NCBI GenBank assembly: GCA_964495805.1
Contig: CAZBWV010000002.1
Span: 1-23,533, forward strand
Length of the DNA: 23,533 nt
Reading direction: 5' to 3'
Origin: JALXCH01 sp964495805
GTDB lineage: Bacteria; Calditrichota; Calditrichia; RBG-13-44-9
The notes below the pieces were generated by a model. That model was given only the letters and a program-made list of their open reading frames with translations, was not told the origin of the DNA and did no database searches. The position numbers and the translations under genes are program-made. This document shows, piece after piece, positions 1-8,848 of this stretch; position 1 is the first letter of the stretch, and each line of letters begins with the position of its first letter.

Positions 1-1
1 C

Positions 2-118
2 GCTTTAGCGGCTTATCGGAAGACTACTTATCGCATCGATAACAAAATCGATTCAAAAACATTCGCACAAGCTCAGGATATCCGTAACCGTGAGCCTACT
101 CAATTCGGGATGAAATAA
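2..118 (+). CDS. C-terminal fragment of an unidentified protein (5' end outside window)
   Basis: An open frame enters from the left edge and runs 38 codons to a TAA at 116-118, ending in the residues RNREPTQFGMK. There is no start codon or upstream stop in the visible part, so it is most simply the tail of a longer gene. The composition is polar with several Arg, Lys, Thr and Gln and no hydrophobic segment. I do not recognise the family; a tail of an envelope or receptor protein is possible but cannot be shown from 38 residues. The following 136 bp hold the promoter region of the next gene. Confidence 0.45.
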   Translation, partial: ALAAYRKTTYRIDNKIDSKTFAQAQDIRNREPTQFGMK

Positions 119-190
119 ACACACACTCTCCCAACTCATCCACCATTTTGAACCGGAGAGAAAATTCTAAATTCCCCACTTGGAAGTAAT

Positions 191-219
191 TTGAAAAATT
201 GTTATTTTGAGATTTTAAG
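191..219 (+). promoter_or_regulatory. Candidate sigma-70-type promoter for the propeller protein gene
   Basis: TTGAAA at 191-196 and TTTAAG at 214-219 are separated by 17 bp. They match the -35 and -10 consensus at 5/6 and 4/6 positions. The predicted transcription start is near 226, about 29 nt ahead of the ATG at 255. No Shine-Dalgarno sequence is evident before that ATG. The match is read by eye and the region is AT-rich, so chance is possible. Confidence 0.4.
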
Positions 220-254
220 AAACGGAATCAAGTAGATTAAATCAGTCAGTTCTC

Positions 255-2642
255 ATGAAAATACAACATCTTATCTGGAGTTTTGTGCTTGTTTGGCTGG
301 TGAATGGAGTTGCCATTGAAATTCACTGGGAAGTTATCACCAATGTGAACAATATATCCCGAATGCTCTATCGCACGGACCAGGGAATGGAAGTGACCTA
401 TAGCGCAACCTCCGGCGGTTTAATCAGACACTCCATGTCCAATAACCAATTCCATATCTGGAATAGCGGAGATGGGATCACCGATCAAAGTTTTTCCACT
501 TTAACCTATTCGGAAAAAGGCTTAATCGTTCTGGGCACAATGAACGGTACACTCACCTTTTTCCACCCCGAATCCCAACAAATTACAGAAGAATACAGTT
601 TGCACGGAAATACCGTGGTTGCGCTTTCGGCGGTTGAAGATACTTTGTGGATCGCTACAAAAAAAATGATTGCTGTTTACCTGTACAATCCCGAAAAACA
701 GATTTTTCAATTTCGGGACTTTTTTGTTAATTTTCCGGACTCGTTCGACTATTTTACCGATATCACTTATTTTCACCACCGCGTCTGGGTAGCCAGCAAT
801 AAAGGGATATTTCGTGCTCCGGGAAATTTTCTTTCCAACAATCTAAAGTTAGTGGATTCCTGGGAAGCCATTCATCAATCGGCAGGACTCCCTTCGGATT
901 TGATTCACACGTTTGCTGTTCGAAACGATTCGTTATTCATAGGAACTTCCAAAGGATTAACCATTACCCGGGGCGATGATTTTACCACCTACTCTCTGGG
1001 TTTGCTTAATCGAAACGTTACGCGCATTTTTCTCACCCGGAAAAAGGTGTTCGTAAAATCTTATCACGAAATTCTACAATTTCACACCAACCAGTTCGAA
1101 CTGCTCTTTTCTCTCCCCCAGCAACTTATTAACGATTTTGTGGTGGACTCTCTGGGACAGGTGTGGGCAGCTATTTCCCGTGATGGCATCTGGAATCTAA
1201 CCGGACAGGAAAAATTCATTTTCAATTGCCCGGTGGATAATAATATTGGCGAAGTGTTACTGGATCGTTCGCACAATCTGTGGCTTGTTACAGACGGATA
1301 TAAAATGGCTGCAGGGAAAGGATTTGCCGTGCGAACTTCCGATAACATCTGGCACAATTTTATTTATATCGAAGATGCCGCCTGGAAGCGGGTTTCTTCT
1401 GCCGGTACCATTGCGGAAGACTCCAGGGGGAACATCTGGATCGGTTCCTGGGGCGGCGGGCTTGTCGTAATTGACCCGGACTTCCGTTTCTACCATTTCA
1501 ACAATAACAAATCGACGGGAAAATTATGGTATTATTCCGTTAACCAGGAGGATACGCTCACGGTATCTCCACCCGACTCAGTCTTCAATTTTCTTTCGCC
1601 AGCGGTGGGAGACACCCAATACACCGTGATTACCGATATTTTTGTGGATAATCTGAACCAGAGCATCTGGGTGTTGAATTTTAACCCGGAATCGCACAAA
1701 CCGTTGATTCGGCATAACCAAAGTTATTTCAATACTTCATCTTTCCAGAAAACCACCTGGGAGCAAATTGGTGTACCCTCGAACATCGTATTGCAAAGTA
1801 ATACTGTCGCTACCATCACCCGGGACATCTTTAATAATTTATGGGTGGGTACCGGACAGTCCGGAGTTGTAGGAATTTTAACGAAAAGTGATGGGTCCAC
1901 TGAGTGGATAAATTATACCGAAAAAGATAATTTGAAAAACAACCAATGCCTGGCCATTGCCAGCGATTTAGATGGCTACATCTGGTTCGGTACCAAGTCC
2001 GGACTCAATGCGTACTTAAACGGGAAAATATACGATTTTCGGGAAGATTACCAACCCATCGGCTTGCAAATTAATTACATTTTTGTGGATTCCGAAAACA
2101 ACAAATGGTTTGCCACAGACAAAGGGTTAAGCATTCTGAAAGCAGACGGTTCTCCCTGGGATGCCCACAGCTGGTTGCATATCGTCCCACAAAACAGTGA
2201 ATTTTTTGGAGAAAACATTTTTCATTCCAATTTACCGTCTGAGAATGTTCGCTCTGTTTTTGTGGACCCCACCAACGGTGATGTTTACTGTGGAACGACC
2301 TCCGGATTAGCCATCCTGAAGTCCAACCCTTTTACAACGCCGCGGCAATCCCTTTCCTCCATTCAGGCAGGCCCGCAACCCTTCCGGATATCGGATAAAA
2401 AAAGCAATTACTTCTATTTTTACAACCTGACTTCCAACAGTCAGATAAAAATCCTAACAGTCTCCGGAAAACTGGTTCGCACATTGGACAAAAGTAAACC
2501 CGGTGAGATTTTAGGAAGCGTTGCCCAATGGGATGGGCGAAACGAATCCGGTCGGCTTGTAGCCAGCGGTGTTTACCTGTACCTTGTTAGTGATGAAGCG
2601 GGTAACAGTTACGCCGGTAAAATTCTGGTCATTCGGGAATAA
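255..2642 (+). CDS. Secreted beta-propeller (Reg_prop-type) protein with C-terminal FlgD/T9SS-like domain
   Basis: The 795-residue product begins with a signal peptide (MKIQHLIWSFVLVWLVNGVA). Most of it is made of beta-propeller blades of the two-component-regulator propeller type, seen as about ten recurring W-hydrophobic-G/A-T endings: IWIATK, VWVASNKGIF, LFIGTSKGL, IWIGSWGGGL, LWVGTGQSG, IWFGTKSGL, KWFATDKGL, VYCGTTSGL. The last ~65 residues form a FlgD-like beta-sandwich (ILTVSGKLVRTL, then WDGRNESGRLVASGVYLY, then GKILVIRE), as in extracellular proteins of the FCB group, where such tails can serve as type IX secretion or anchoring signals. There is no histidine kinase, GGDEF or DNA-binding domain, so this is not the usual hybrid sensor; it is more likely an extracellular binding or adhesion protein. 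It converges on the polysaccharide operon with 11 bp between stop codons. The ligand is unknown. Confidence 0.85.
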   Translation: MKIQHLIWSFVLVWLVNGVAIEIHWEVITNVNNISRMLYRTDQGMEVTYSATSGGLIRHSMSNNQFHIWNSGDGITDQSFSTLTYSEKGLIVLGTMNGTLTFFHPESQQITEEYSLHGNTVVALSAVEDTLWIATKKMIAVYLYNPEKQIFQFRDFFVNFPDSFDYFTDITYFHHRVWVASNKGIFRAPGNFLSNNLKLVDSWEAIHQSAGLPSDLIHTFAVRNDSLFIGTSKGLTITRGDDFTTYSLGLLNRNVTRIFLTRKKVFVKSYHEILQFHTNQFELLFSLPQQLINDFVVDSLGQVWAAISRDGIWNLTGQEKFIFNCPVDNNIGEVLLDRSHNLWLVTDGYKMAAGKGFAVRTSDNIWHNFIYIEDAAWKRVSSAGTIAEDSRGNIWIGSWGGGLVVIDPDFRFYHFNNNKSTGKLWYYSVNQEDTLTVSPPDSVFNFLSPAVGDTQYTVITDIFVDNLNQSIWVLNFNPESHKPLIRHNQSYFNTSSFQKTTWEQIGVPSNIVLQSNTVATITRDIFNNLWVGTGQSGVVGILTKSDGSTEWINYTEKDNLKNNQCLAIASDLDGYIWFGTKSGLNAYLNGKIYDFREDYQPIGLQINYIFVDSENNKWFATDKGLSILKADGSPWDAHSWLHIVPQNSEFFGENIFHSNLPSENVRSVFVDPTNGDVYCGTTSGLAILKSNPFTTPRQSLSSIQAGPQPFRISDKKSNYFYFYNLTSNSQIKILTVSGKLVRTLDKSKPGEILGSVAQWDGRNESGRLVASGVYLYLVSDEAGNSYAGKILVIRE

Positions 2643-2653
2643 AGATGATTGAT

Positions 2654-4600
2654 TTACTCTCGCGGAGTAATCTGATAAACCCGAACATCCCAGGCCAATA
2701 ATACATCCGACAATATTCCATTTTCGATCTTCAGAAACCGATTGGGAATCTCCGTCCAGCGAAATTCGTCATCGTAATGATTATGAATTAATACCCGGAC
2801 ATCAGCATGGCGAAATTGTTCACCAATGAAATGAAACCGGATTTCGCGCACATCCGACCTTTTATCCGCATCGTTCGATACCAGCAAATAATAGCTTAAA
2901 CTATCCGCAGGATATTGAAGCAAGATATAATTGATATCATTCAGCCCATAGCCAGCCCACGATTTCCCCCGGGTGGAGTCTCTTGCTGTTTGATCATACC
3001 CATCCCAATTACTGGTTACCAGAGCCGTTCGATCGATTCCCTGAAGAAGAACCCGATCCAGCCCATTTTCAAACAACTCTTTCCCTATCCGGGCTGTGCG
3101 CTGCAAGATCCGATCGTTTGAAAGATAAAAAGTCCAGAATAAAATCCCCCGGGCACCATTAATCATAGAAGAGTAAATGAGATATCGGTATTCCGTTTCC
3201 AGGGGAGCAATTTTGGTGCTTCCCACCTGGGGAACGGTCTTTCCATTCCAGCTTTGTTTCCCATGTCCCTGGAGTATCACCATCAACATCTGGTTCTTAC
3301 GAAGCAAAGGCGGATTCCCCAAAAGTCCCCGGGTTAATTCCCGACAGATGCGGGGTGTTTGAACCAGTCGGGCGTTGAAATGCATCGGCTCGCCCGTACG
3401 CGGGTGTTCAAACACATTGTATTTATCCACCATTAACACATCACAGTAAGCAGCATATTCCGCATATTTCTGAAAAACCGTCATAAACGAAGGATGGAAT
3501 GAATCCTGTTTAAATGTTTGATAAATCGCCGGAATAACGTCCGTTTGAAGATAAGTGGGATAAATGTCCGGGTAGCGTTCCGCATCATTCGCCTGGTATT
3601 CCAGCCCTTTCCAGATGAGCCGAAAAGTGTATTCATAGGTATCCGGTTCATCTCCAATATGCCATCCCAACAGATGGGGAAAGGAGGATCGCGCAGGATT
3701 AAGCAGGTATTGCTTTTCGGCCACATCACGAAGATAGTGTTTTAGCCGGAACACATAACCATCGGAAAGCCAGAATGCTTTGCCCTTAAAACCAATGGCT
3801 AAAAGGGCTTGAACAGAATCTGCTGTTCCGGTTAAAGAAATAAAATCCTGAACCCAATTCCGATGAAATATTTTCCAGGAGACGGTTTCGGTTCCCCCTC
3901 TTTTGTAAACCGGCGCGGTAACTGTGGAAAGCTGATTCAGATAAACGGTCAGATTCAATCCGTTTGTGGTATCGGTTCCGGTACCGTTTACATAGCGGAT
4001 AGTTGCGGTCTCACCGGATTGAGTCATCAAACGAAGCTCCACATATTCCAGAAATGAAGCCGGTGGTGATTCGCCAAAAATAAAAGACAAATATTCCCCT
4101 CCCTGTATGGGCAATGGATTGCCTACTGCCCGACCATGGAACACCACAAAGGAATCTGCAATTACCTGGAATGCCCAGCCAAACTCCGGACACCGTCCGT
4201 AGTCAAACTGAGCTAATCCATCATAATTCCGATTCTTGGTAAAATATAACTTTTGAGCCACTTCCTTTCGCGGAGTATCCATGATTATCCGGAAATGATA
4301 CTGACCGCTATCTAACCGCGACAGAAAATCGTCCAGTTCCGATTCCCCACCTAATTTGTAATAATCCGGAGAAATCACATTAAACACCCCATATCTGGCA
4401 ATTTTTTGAAACGCCTGATCGTGCGTCACAAAAGAGGTGTAGGTTGAATCCGGATCCCCCTGCACACCCGTCCATCCAAACGGGAAGAACGGTTCGCCGT
4501 TTATTTCCAATTCCCCTTCGGTATTTACATATACCGAATCGGGTTGCCCCATTACAGGATAAACCAGACAAATTGTAAGAAGAAATATAAAGGTTTTCAT
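2654..4600 (-). CDS. Secreted glycoside-hydrolase-like TIM-barrel protein, last gene of the polysaccharide operon
   Basis: The 648-residue product has a signal peptide (MKTFIFLLTICLVYPVMG, probable cleavage before QPD) and no lipobox cysteine. The start of the mature part (residues 31-43, EINGEPFFPFGWT) resembles the opening strand of barrel glycosidases acting on polysaccharides. Residues about 150-260 look like an inserted beta-sandwich. The barrel seems to resume with GWHIGDEPD (312-320), where Glu318 is a plausible acid/base residue, followed by LMVDKYNVFEHP and SSMINGARGILFWTFY. The C-terminus is beta-rich, as in accessory sandwich domains of such enzymes. The ATG overlaps the stop of the sulfotransferase gene (ATGA, 4597-4600), so the two are probably translationally coupled. 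The context suggests an enzyme that trims or remodels the polymer made by this operon. I cannot assign a GH family, and the catalytic role is inferred. Confidence 0.65.
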   Translation of the reverse strand: MKTFIFLLTICLVYPVMGQPDSVYVNTEGELEINGEPFFPFGWTGVQGDPDSTYTSFVTHDQAFQKIARYGVFNVISPDYYKLGGESELDDFLSRLDSGQYHFRIIMDTPRKEVAQKLYFTKNRNYDGLAQFDYGRCPEFGWAFQVIADSFVVFHGRAVGNPLPIQGGEYLSFIFGESPPASFLEYVELRLMTQSGETATIRYVNGTGTDTTNGLNLTVYLNQLSTVTAPVYKRGGTETVSWKIFHRNWVQDFISLTGTADSVQALLAIGFKGKAFWLSDGYVFRLKHYLRDVAEKQYLLNPARSSFPHLLGWHIGDEPDTYEYTFRLIWKGLEYQANDAERYPDIYPTYLQTDVIPAIYQTFKQDSFHPSFMTVFQKYAEYAAYCDVLMVDKYNVFEHPRTGEPMHFNARLVQTPRICRELTRGLLGNPPLLRKNQMLMVILQGHGKQSWNGKTVPQVGSTKIAPLETEYRYLIYSSMINGARGILFWTFYLSNDRILQRTARIGKELFENGLDRVLLQGIDRTALVTSNWDGYDQTARDSTRGKSWAGYGLNDINYILLQYPADSLSYYLLVSNDADKRSDVREIRFHFIGEQFRHADVRVLIHNHYDDEFRWTEIPNRFLKIENGILSDVLLAWDVRVYQITPRE

Positions 4601-5439
4601 TGGTCATCCGCCTGTTTATTCTTTTTCTCACGATGGTAATAGGTATGCAACCCTCGCTCCACCGGTCGGTAAACCAGATGCCGCAACAGCCCATGGAACC
4701 ACAGCTTATATCGATTGAACCGAAAATTTTTAAGCGTCTCCCGAAATGCCTGAACGTCTGTCTCTAACCCGGAACCGTAATTTTTAACATATTCGGGGAA
4801 TAATTCATTCAAAACAAATTCGTACACCAATTGGTCACTCACATTCACTTCCCGAATCCGGGTCATCACCGTTTCGGTAATCTCTGAAGTTTCTTTCCGG
4901 GGCGTTCGGTTTTTAATTTCGTACTGCATTCGGTAATGGGTCCAGTTCATCCGATGTTTTAATAAAAGGAGTGATTCATCAAATTTTTCGATTATGCCTA
5001 CAAACCGGAACTTGTCTGTCAGCATCTGAATTGCTGCATCGGGATCGTCCCGTCCGCATATGCGTTTGGTCATAAAATTGTTAAAATGTTCCGCTTCAAT
5101 GAATTTTTCGATCGTCCAATCGATTTTCATTACATTTTTATGATAAAAATACTGGGAAAGGAATCGACTGACCGGTTCCCTTAAAAAGGTGATGTAATCA
5201 ATGGACTTGTGGATCACCTTTTCGTACTCCAGATAAGCGCGTGGTGTATGCCCACCAAATCCGGTAATGTAAGGGAACAATTTAAAAAACAGGCGGGCTT
5301 CCTGAACCGTAAGTACATTTTCCAGATCATTTGCCCAGATGCTCCACGGCGAAAGTGTAACATACCGAAAGCTATTATTCTTAAAAATATGATGAATAGT
5401 AATACCGGCGGTTTTTTCGATGTGAATAAAACAGAACAT
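4597..5439 (-). CDS. PAPS-dependent sulfotransferase (Sulfotransfer_2-like)
   Basis: The 280-residue product opens with HIEKTAGIT (residues 6-14), the 5'-phosphosulfate-binding loop typical of carbohydrate sulfotransferases (H-x-P/E-K-T-A/G-G-x-T/S). The 3'-phosphate-binding motif is at about 85-97 (FLREPVSRFLSQY). Length and motif spacing fit the family, which moves sulfate from PAPS to a sugar hydroxyl. There is no signal peptide or membrane segment, so it should act in the cytoplasm on lipid-linked repeat units or precursors. The start is well supported: AAAGGAAG lies a few bases upstream of the ATG. It follows the oxidoreductase gene after about 63 bp and overlaps the next gene by 4 bp. 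The acceptor sugar cannot be read from the sequence. No PAPS synthesis genes are in the window. Confidence 0.85.
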   Translation of the reverse strand: MFCFIHIEKTAGITIHHIFKNNSFRYVTLSPWSIWANDLENVLTVQEARLFFKLFPYITGFGGHTPRAYLEYEKVIHKSIDYITFLREPVSRFLSQYFYHKNVMKIDWTIEKFIEAEHFNNFMTKRICGRDDPDAAIQMLTDKFRFVGIIEKFDESLLLLKHRMNWTHYRMQYEIKNRTPRKETSEITETVMTRIREVNVSDQLVYEFVLNELFPEYVKNYGSGLETDVQAFRETLKNFRFNRYKLWFHGLLRHLVYRPVERGLHTYYHREKKNKQADDQ

Positions 5440-5502
5440 GGACTTCCTTTCGCCTGGCTCCAGTTGAATTAAATTAAATTCTCCGGCACAATCAACCAGG
5501 TT

Positions 5503-7665
5503 TTATTCCGTTGATTGAGATATTTGTGACCACAATTCACTTAATTCAATCCACCGCTTTTCCTCCAGAGCCTGCCCAACGGCAAAGGTGGCTAAATGAA
5601 CTTCCATAATTTCCCGGAAAGGAATGGGTGTCGGTCTGTCTCCGCTCACACTTTTCAGGAACCATTCCAGCTCTGCAGAATGACCTTTGTCCTGCTTCAT
5701 GGCTTTCTGCCGAATTTTGGCACCAAATCCGGTTAGCTTTTTGAAATTATCGATCTGGAACACGCGTCGTGAACTGAAGACTTCCACCCTTTCCTTGGGA
5801 AAACGCGGATGCCCGTTTGCCAGATACTGAATGCTCGCTTGCGAACCATCTTCAAACGCCAGTAGAATCATCACCTTGTCGCTGTCCGTGCCGGAATGGC
5901 CGGAAGTGCTAAGCGCCGTGACCCGGCTTATGGGACTACCGGTAAAGAAACGTGCCAGATCGATAAAATGGCACCCTTCTCCAATAATGCGCCCTCCCCC
6001 CATCACGGGATCGTGAACCCAGTGATCGGTGGGAATGAACCCTGCATTGATGGTGATAACGATGGAGATTGGATCGCTTCGCTGCTCCAGCACTTTTTTT
6101 AACTTCTGGCTGAAAGGAGAAAATCTACGATTAAACCCTACCATCAGCTGAATGTTGGGCTTTTTCTGTAAGGCGCTGTAAATTTGTTTTAATTCTTCTG
6201 TATTTAGAGCAAGTGGTTTTTCCACAAACACGTGTTTATTATGTTCAATTGCCTGCACCACCAGTCGGGCATGCGATCCATGTCGGGTAGCGATAAACAC
6301 CGTATTAATCTGGGGGTCTTTCCAGATGGTTTCCCGGCTGGAGGTTGCCACAGGAATGTTAAACCGCTTTGCTGCAATACTGGCGCTGATGCCATCCGTT
6401 GAAGCAATGATTTGAAGTGGTGCGTTTAACTGATTCAATATAGGCAGCAAAACCGATCTGGCAAAATTTCCAGCACCGATAAATCCGATGCCCGGTTCTG
6501 TGGGAGGGGCCGACTCCGAAATTTCGGGTATTTTGTATGATACCGATTCGGGCCTGGAAATCCGGGAAGGATATTCCAGAATAATACCGATGGGATTTTC
6601 CGTGGAAATGGTCTGGTAAGCTTCAATTGCTTGATCGAACGGGAAACGATGAGTAATCAGCGGCGCAACATCAATTTTTCCTGTTTCCAGAAGGAAAAGG
6701 AACGCTTCCATGTTTCGTTTGGCGGTCCATCGAACATAGGGCAAGGGATAGTCATAACCTTCTTCATATTTCGGGTCGTACCGACCGGGACCATAAGCAC
6801 TGGACACCTGAAACGACAGTTCTTTTTCGTAAAACAGATTTCGCGGAACCGTAATGGGGATAACACCAATTAACACAATTCGTCCGCGTTTTCGGGACAT
6901 TAATGCACATTCACTCAACAACGATTCGGAAGTCGTGGAAGCGGTAATCACCACGCCATCGGCACCGATGCCATTTGTTTTCCCCAGTACGTATTCCACA
7001 TTTTCGGAGGTCGAACCGGACACTGCTGCTTCGACACCAAATTTTCGGGCAAAATCCACCTTATCCGGCACCACGTCAAATGCCAGCACCCGACATCCGT
7101 TGGCACGCAATATTTGGGCGGTGAGCTGCCCCAATAAACCCAGACCGATAACCACCACCGTTTCGCCAATGGTGGGCTGAAGTAACCGGATTCCTTCCAG
7201 GCAGATGGCACCGGGCACGGTAAATGCCGCCTGGTCATCGTTCACCGTTTCGGGAACGCGTGCTGCCAGCGTCCAGGGAACGCGAACCATTTCCGCATGG
7301 GGACCATTGGACACCACCCGCTCGCCCGGACGGAATTCATCCACCCCATTCCCCTTCTCAACAATGACCCCAACATTGGAGTAACCAATGGGAGTGGGTT
7401 CATTGAGTTTATTCCAAACCGCCTGTGCTGTGGTTATGAGCCCTTCGGTTTTAATCTTATCCAGAACCTGCCGAACCCGCTCGGGTTGCTGTTTGGCTTT
7501 ACTCAAATAAGAGGCTTTGCCGAAATCCAGCAACATTTTCTCGGTCCCCACCGAAATTAAACTCCGGGTACTGGCGATAACAAGGTTCAATCCCGTGGCT
7601 TTCGGTTGAGGTGTTTCGATCAACTCCAATTCACCGGTTCGAAAATATTGAATTAACTGCTTCAT
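5503..7665 (-). CDS. Bi-domain oxidoreductase: zinc-type MDR dehydrogenase fused to Gfo/Idh/MocA dehydrogenase
   Basis: Two Rossmann enzymes are fused in one chain of about 720 residues. Numbering from the first of two candidate Mets, the N-terminal half (1-370) is a medium-chain alcohol-dehydrogenase-like module with GERVVSNGPHAE (116-127) and the nucleotide-binding loop GLGLLG (176-181). The C-terminal half (about 393-722) is a Gfo/Idh/MocA module with GFIGAGNFAR (396-405), the EKPL motif (484-487) and a GEGCHFIDLARFF segment typical of the family's sugar-binding part. Such fusions are known in polysaccharide clusters, where they probably oxidise or epimerise a nucleotide-linked sugar; the substrate is not established. 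The second Met (7665) is chosen because AGAAAGG at 7672-7678 abuts the ATG at 7671 but sits 6 nt from the one at 7665. The start difference is only two codons. Confidence 0.85.
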   Translation of the reverse strand: MKQLIQYFRTGELELIETPQPKATGLNLVIASTRSLISVGTEKMLLDFGKASYLSKAKQQPERVRQVLDKIKTEGLITTAQAVWNKLNEPTPIGYSNVGVIVEKGNGVDEFRPGERVVSNGPHAEMVRVPWTLAARVPETVNDDQAAFTVPGAICLEGIRLLQPTIGETVVVIGLGLLGQLTAQILRANGCRVLAFDVVPDKVDFARKFGVEAAVSGSTSENVEYVLGKTNGIGADGVVITASTTSESLLSECALMSRKRGRIVLIGVIPITVPRNLFYEKELSFQVSSAYGPGRYDPKYEEGYDYPLPYVRWTAKRNMEAFLFLLETGKIDVAPLITHRFPFDQAIEAYQTISTENPIGIILEYPSRISRPESVSYKIPEISESAPPTEPGIGFIGAGNFARSVLLPILNQLNAPLQIIASTDGISASIAAKRFNIPVATSSRETIWKDPQINTVFIATRHGSHARLVVQAIEHNKHVFVEKPLALNTEELKQIYSALQKKPNIQLMVGFNRRFSPFSQKLKKVLEQRSDPISIVITINAGFIPTDHWVHDPVMGGGRIIGEGCHFIDLARFFTGSPISRVTALSTSGHSGTDSDKVMILLAFEDGSQASIQYLANGHPRFPKERVEVFSSRRVFQIDNFKKLTGFGAKIRQKAMKQDKGHSAELEWFLKSVSGDRPTPIPFREIMEVHLATFAVGQALEEKRWIELSELWSQISQSTE

Positions 7666-7688
7666 CTTCATCCTTTCTGTTTTTACCC

Positions 7689-8813
7689 CTACTCACGTCC
7701 ATCAGAAGTATCCCGGGCAATTTGTATATACAGTTGTTCATACAATTTTAACACTTTGGGGAATGAAAAACGCTCGGCAATTTTATTCCGGTTGTTTCTT
7801 CCCATCACCTGTCGGAGAGCAGGGTCCCGATAAAGCCGAAGAATTCTGTCCACCAGTGCACTTACATCCCCGATATCAATCAAAAATCCATTGACATTTT
7901 CCTCCAGATATTCGGGAATAGCTCCCTGACGGGTGGAAATAACCGGCAATCCTGCTGCCATGGCTTCCAGATTCACAATGCCAAAGCTATCGTGCCGGGA
8001 GGGTAACACAAACACATCGGATTGCTTGAGAATGCGGATCTTTTCTTCACCTATTTTGAGTCCGTGAAATCGGACAAACGCATCCACACCTTTTTGGCGG
8101 TAGAACTGTTGCACGGCAATCAATTCACCGGGATTTTCTTCCCGTCCCACCATTTCCAGCCGAATGTTCGATATTCCCTGTTGGTGAACCAATATATCCA
8201 ACGCTTCTCCCAATTCATAACATCCTTTCCGTTCTCCGATTAATCCGATAAAAGAAAGAACAAACAGACCGTCATCCCGGGGAGCGACCTGAACCCGATC
8301 ATAAAGTGCCAGATCGACTCCATGGGGAATGATGACATAACGAAACTGCCCTACCAGATCAGTTAAAATATTTCGGAAGCTCTGAGAAAGCACAATCATG
8401 GTATGACTTGCCCGAAATACACACCGGGTAAAACGGCGAAACCACCCGCGGGACTGAATAACCGTCTCTAATTTGGAACCGTGCAAGTGAAAAAGTACTC
8501 GTCGCCCAAAAAACCAACGGGCAATAAAAATCATCACCCCCTTTTCCAGGAAACTGGCCACATTGGAACTATGAATATGCACCACATCCGGCCGATACCT
8601 GACCAATTGATAGATCAGCAGCGCAATGAACTTTAACGAAAGCACAGGACGAAACACCCGCCATTGATGGAAGAAAGAAGGGATATTGGTATTCAAAATG
8701 ATAAAATCGAACTCCCGGGTTAAATAGGAAGAGAGAATCATATCCGTAACGTACTGCACCCCTCCAATCCGATCTTTACCATAAGGACCTATGCTTAGAA
8801 TTTTAATTTTCAT
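7689..8813 (-). CDS. Glycosyltransferase, GT4 family
   Basis: This is a GT-B retaining glycosyltransferase of about 374 residues. From Met at 8813 it shows the N-terminal acceptor-side loop (KDRIGGVQYVTD, 14-24), VVHIHSSN (77-84), IPHGVD (162-167), GLIGERKG (190-197), and the donor-binding segment PSRHDSFGIVNLEAMAAG (271-288). Asp275 stands where the first Glu of the EX7E motif usually is, and Glu283 is the second. The frame can also start at a TTG at 8834, seven codons upstream, behind a weak GGATAG. I prefer the ATG because family members usually begin directly with the first beta strand (MKIKILSIG). It presumably adds one sugar to the lipid-linked repeat unit at the inner face of the cytoplasmic membrane. 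Donor and linkage are unknown. Confidence 0.85.
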   Translation of the reverse strand: MKIKILSIGPYGKDRIGGVQYVTDMILSSYLTREFDFIILNTNIPSFFHQWRVFRPVLSLKFIALLIYQLVRYRPDVVHIHSSNVASFLEKGVMIFIARWFFGRRVLFHLHGSKLETVIQSRGWFRRFTRCVFRASHTMIVLSQSFRNILTDLVGQFRYVIIPHGVDLALYDRVQVAPRDDGLFVLSFIGLIGERKGCYELGEALDILVHQQGISNIRLEMVGREENPGELIAVQQFYRQKGVDAFVRFHGLKIGEEKIRILKQSDVFVLPSRHDSFGIVNLEAMAAGLPVISTRQGAIPEYLEENVNGFLIDIGDVSALVDRILRLYRDPALRQVMGRNNRNKIAERFSFPKVLKLYEQLYIQIARDTSDGRE

Positions 8814-8848
8814 GATTTTTTTGTGCGAATTCAATTCTATCCAACCAT

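Noticed and set aside
2654..2670. Bidirectional terminator between the convergent genes
   Set aside because: TTACTC/GAGTAA forms only a 6-bp, AT-rich stem with a 5-nt loop, lies over the stop codon of the minus-strand gene and has no T run on either side.
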